Source: an uncultured Clostridia bacterium (GTDB taxonomy: Bacteria; Bacillota; Clostridia; Oscillospirales; Acutalibacteraceae). Taken from it: a stretch of 15,442 nucleotides of DNA. A model generated the notes under the pieces. The model made no database searches. It saw nothing but the letters and a program-made list of their open reading frames with translations, and was not told the origin of the DNA. Below are positions 13,344 to 15,442 of the stretch, in pieces (positions within the stretch are counted from its first letter, which is position 1; each line of letters begins with the position of its first letter). The stretch lies in contig CAMMKL010000020.1 of NCBI GenBank assembly GCA_946497265.1, positions 1 through 15,442 of the forward strand, read 5' to 3'. Position numbers and translations under genes: made by a program.

Positions 13344-13372
13344 TTGATTTTTGCGGCGTTTGGCTTTAATAT
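13344..13372 (+). promoter_or_regulatory. Promoter for the MurR/RpiR-type regulator operon
   Basis: TTGATT (13344-13349), a 17-base spacer and TAATAT (13367-13372). The start would be near 13379, giving a short leader. A CATGCATG palindrome sits just upstream (13333-13340), but it is too short to call an operator. Confidence 0.6.
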
Positions 13373-13395
13373 GGATAATAGGAGTTGAGCAAAGC

Positions 13396-14271
13396 ATGAG
13401 AAAACACTTATTATCCCGGATTGAAAGTATGATGAACGGTTTTTCCAAAGGACAAAAACGGATCGCTCAGTACATTGAGGAGCATTACGATAAAGCAGCC
13501 TTTATGACGGCGTCCAAACTGGGTGCCACAGTAGGGGTCAGCGAATCCACTGTGGTTCGCTTTGCCGGAGAACTTGGTTACGAAGGTTATCCGGAGCTTC
13601 AAAAAGCCATGCAGGAGATGATCCGCAGCAAGCTTACTTCTGTACAGCGTATGCAGGTGACCAGCGCCCGCATCGGCGACGCCGATGTGCTGGACAGCGT
13701 CCTGCAACAAGACATTGATAAAATCCGCCGTACCTTGGAAGAGACTTCGCACGAAGAATTTTACCGCGCAGTGGATGCTATCATCGGCGCGCGCCGGGTT
13801 TACATTGTTTCGGCGCGCAGCTCCTCGGCTCTCGGCAGTTTTTTAGGTTACTATTTTAGTCTAATTTTGGAAGATGTTTCTATCCTTACAGCAACCAGCG
13901 AGGCAGAGATTTACGAGCAGATGTTTCGAATTGAGCCGGAGGATTGTGTGATTGGCATCAGCTTTCCGCGCTATTCCAAAATGGCGGTAAAGGCGATGCG
14001 ATTTGCCTGTGACCGGGGAGCCCGGGTGATCGCTTTGACCGATAGCATGGTGTCCCCCCTTGTACAGCCCGCTGATCATGTGCTTTTAGCGCGCAGCGAT
14101 ATGGCTTCGATGGTTGACTCGCTGGTGGCTCCTCTGAGTTTAATTAACGCTCTGATTGTGGCCACGGCGCTGCGCAAGAAAGAGGAGGTTTCCGCTACCT
14201 TTAGCCGTCTGGAGCAGATTTGGGAACAATATGAGGTTTATGAAAAAGTAGAGGAGAATACCCTTGAATAG
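13396..14271 (+). CDS. MurR/RpiR-family transcriptional regulator (HTH + SIS domain)
   Basis: The protein is 291 aa from ATG 13396. AGGAG (13380-13384) is 11 bases upstream, a little far, but no better in-frame start exists; the ATG at 13351 precedes the predicted transcript start. Residues 1-77 are the RpiR-type HTH (MMNGFSKGQKRIAQYIEEHY, then SKLGATVGVSESTVVRFAGE, 40-59). Residues about 125-255 are a SIS domain, with the sugar-phosphate loop VYIVSARSSSALG (135-147) and VIGISFPRYSKMAV (185-198) containing the Ser and Arg/Tyr contacts usual for this fold. Such regulators sense phosphosugars and control amino-sugar or other carbohydrate genes. No sugar gene follows: its last eight bases overlap the start of a flavoprotein gene, which may be a target or a bystander. 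Confidence 0.92.
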   Translation: MRKHLLSRIESMMNGFSKGQKRIAQYIEEHYDKAAFMTASKLGATVGVSESTVVRFAGELGYEGYPELQKAMQEMIRSKLTSVQRMQVTSARIGDADVLDSVLQQDIDKIRRTLEETSHEEFYRAVDAIIGARRVYIVSARSSSALGSFLGYYFSLILEDVSILTATSEAEIYEQMFRIEPEDCVIGISFPRYSKMAVKAMRFACDRGARVIALTDSMVSPLVQPADHVLLARSDMASMVDSLVAPLSLINALIVATALRKKEEVSATFSRLEQIWEQYEVYEKVEENTLE

Positions 14272-15442
14272 ACAAGATGTCCTTGTGGTCGGCGCAGGGC
14301 CGGCCGGAATGATGGCGGCGGGTGTAGCCGCCCAAAATGGGGCGCGGGTTACCCTGTTGGAGCGCAACGGCCGTGTTGGGCGAAAATTGATGATTACCGG
14401 CAAAGGCCGCTGCAACATCACCAATGCTTGCGATATCGCAGCCTTTATCGCCTCCGTGCCGGGGAATGGGCGCTTTCTGTACGGGGCAATCAACCGATTT
14501 ACCCCTCAGGATACTGTGGCTTTTTTTGATAAGATTGGTCTTTCCACCACAGTGGAAAGGGGAAACCGTGTATTTCCGACATCGGGTAAAGCTGTAGATG
14601 TGGTAGATGCCATGCGCCGATTTGTGGAAAAATCCGGCGCCCGGCTGTTGCACGGGCGAGCAAAAAGGCTTATAATAAAAAGCGGTTGCATTCACGGGAT
14701 TGAAACGGAAGACGACCGCAGACTGGAGGCGGACGCGGTGATCGTTGCCTGCGGCGGAAAATCGTATCCTCTTACCGGTTCCACCGGAGACGGCTATGAT
14801 TTAGCCCGACAGGCGGGCCACACGGTTGTGCCATTGGCGCCGTCTCTTGTACCTTTGGTGGCAATAGAGGAATTCTGCCGGGATCTGCAGGGGCTTTCCT
14901 TAAAAAACATAGCCATCCGGGTGTGTAAAAACCCCCAAGGCCAAGGGGCTGTTGTATATGAGGATTTCGGTGAGATGCTGTTTACCCATTTCGGCCTGTC
15001 GGGTCCTGTTATTTTAAGCGCCAGCGCGCATATGCGGGGGATGGAACCGGGAAAATATACGGTATGGATTGATTTAAAACCGGCGCTCACCATAGAGCAG
15101 CTGGACGCCCGCTTGCAGCGGGATTTTGTAAAATTCAAAAACCGGGACTTTATCAATTCGTTGTCGGAACTGTTGCCAAAGAAGCTGATCGCGGTGGCGG
15201 TTGCACGATCGGGCATTGCACCGCAGACGAAGTGCAATCAGATTACAAGGGAACAGAGGCATGGATTTGCCCATCTGCTCAAATCGTTTTCGGTTGCCAT
15301 CGAAGGGTTCCGGCCAATAGAAGAAGCGATCGTCACTTCAGGCGGTGTGGCAACTGCGGAGTTAAACCCCAAAACCATGGAATCCAAATTGGTGAAAGGC
15401 CTGTATTTTGCCGGAGAAGTGATCGATGTGGATGCTTATACC
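14264..15442 (+). CDS. NAD(P)/FAD-dependent flavoprotein, BaiN/HI0933 (YhiN-like) family, 3' truncated by window
   Basis: The frame is open from TTG 14264 to the last base (393 codons, no stop). The start is set by GAGGAG (14251-14256) at seven bases. The N-terminus has the FAD dinucleotide-binding motif VVGAGPAG (8-15), with Glu33 ending the second strand. It continues GKGRCNITN (47-55), GNRVFPTSGKA (100-110), GGKSYPLTGSTGDGY (164-178), FTHFGLSGP (240-248) and YFAGEVIDVDAYT (381-393), the last part of the C-terminal FAD loop. These are the landmarks of the HI0933/BaiN family, in which some members have been linked to bile-acid 3-oxo reduction; the physiological substrate of most is unknown. 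Family length is a little over 400 aa, so only about 15-25 residues lie beyond the edge. Translation is coupled to the regulator by an 8-base overlap. Confidence 0.9.
   Translation, partial: MNRQDVLVVGAGPAGMMAAGVAAQNGARVTLLERNGRVGRKLMITGKGRCNITNACDIAAFIASVPGNGRFLYGAINRFTPQDTVAFFDKIGLSTTVERGNRVFPTSGKAVDVVDAMRRFVEKSGARLLHGRAKRLIIKSGCIHGIETEDDRRLEADAVIVACGGKSYPLTGSTGDGYDLARQAGHTVVPLAPSLVPLVAIEEFCRDLQGLSLKNIAIRVCKNPQGQGAVVYEDFGEMLFTHFGLSGPVILSASAHMRGMEPGKYTVWIDLKPALTIEQLDARLQRDFVKFKNRDFINSLSELLPKKLIAVAVARSGIAPQTKCNQITREQRHGFAHLLKSFSVAIEGFRPIEEAIVTSGGVATAELNPKTMESKLVKGLYFAGEVIDVDAYT

Overview
The window looks like chromosome from a low-to-mid GC Firmicute of class Clostridia, probably near the Ruminococcaceae/Oscillospiraceae. 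The pointers are AGGAGG-type ribosome sites, several TTG and GTG starts, sigma-A promoters of the TTGACA/TATAAT type, the uvrB-uvrA order, and a DUF5685/J-domain/membrane-protein trio of a type I associate with clostridia. I see no rRNA, tRNA, CRISPR array, transposase or phage gene.

Layout. (1) 1-1602 (+): a tightly packed run of small genes. It holds the C-terminus of an AraC-type effector-binding (GyrI-like) protein, a VOC/glyoxalase protein with a helix-turn-helix-like tail, a TfoX N-terminal-domain protein and a complete GyrI-like ligand-binding protein. The first three genes overlap, and a two-way terminator at 1605-1652 closes the run. (2) 1664-2242 (-): a DJ-1/PfpI protein converging on that terminator. 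Its upstream spacer (2243-2653) holds its probable promoter, a possible gene remnant, an AT-rich stretch and a strong promoter facing right. (3) 2654-3605 (+): a GPP34-like protein with a short MerR-type regulator. (4) 3673-5057 (-): a membrane-anchored proline-iminopeptidase-like alpha/beta hydrolase. It is coupled by an ATGA overlap to what looks like a PadR regulator that has lost its DNA-binding domain. (5) 5088-10602 (+): the nucleotide-excision-repair genes uvrB and uvrA, then a GNAT acetyltransferase. Two promoters and a likely LexA box precede uvrB, so the group is probably SOS-controlled. A terminator at 10613-10646 serves both this operon and a convergent 73-aa gene. (6) 11180-13238 (+): an uncharacterised three-gene operon: a Cys- and Asp-rich DUF5685 protein, a J-domain/TPR-like protein with a very Cys-rich tail, and a polytopic membrane protein, closed by a strong terminator. 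(7) 13396 to the window end (+): a MurR/RpiR-type SIS-domain regulator whose last codons overlap the start of a BaiN/HI0933-type flavoprotein that runs off the window.

The clearest known pathway is SOS-inducible excision repair: UvrA finds lesions, and UvrB verifies damage and loads the nuclease. The best candidate for an undescribed system is the DUF5685/J-protein/membrane-protein operon. Its parts suggest a membrane-associated, chaperone-assisted, possibly metal-dependent enzyme, but this is inference. All identifications come from reading motifs; no database search was run.
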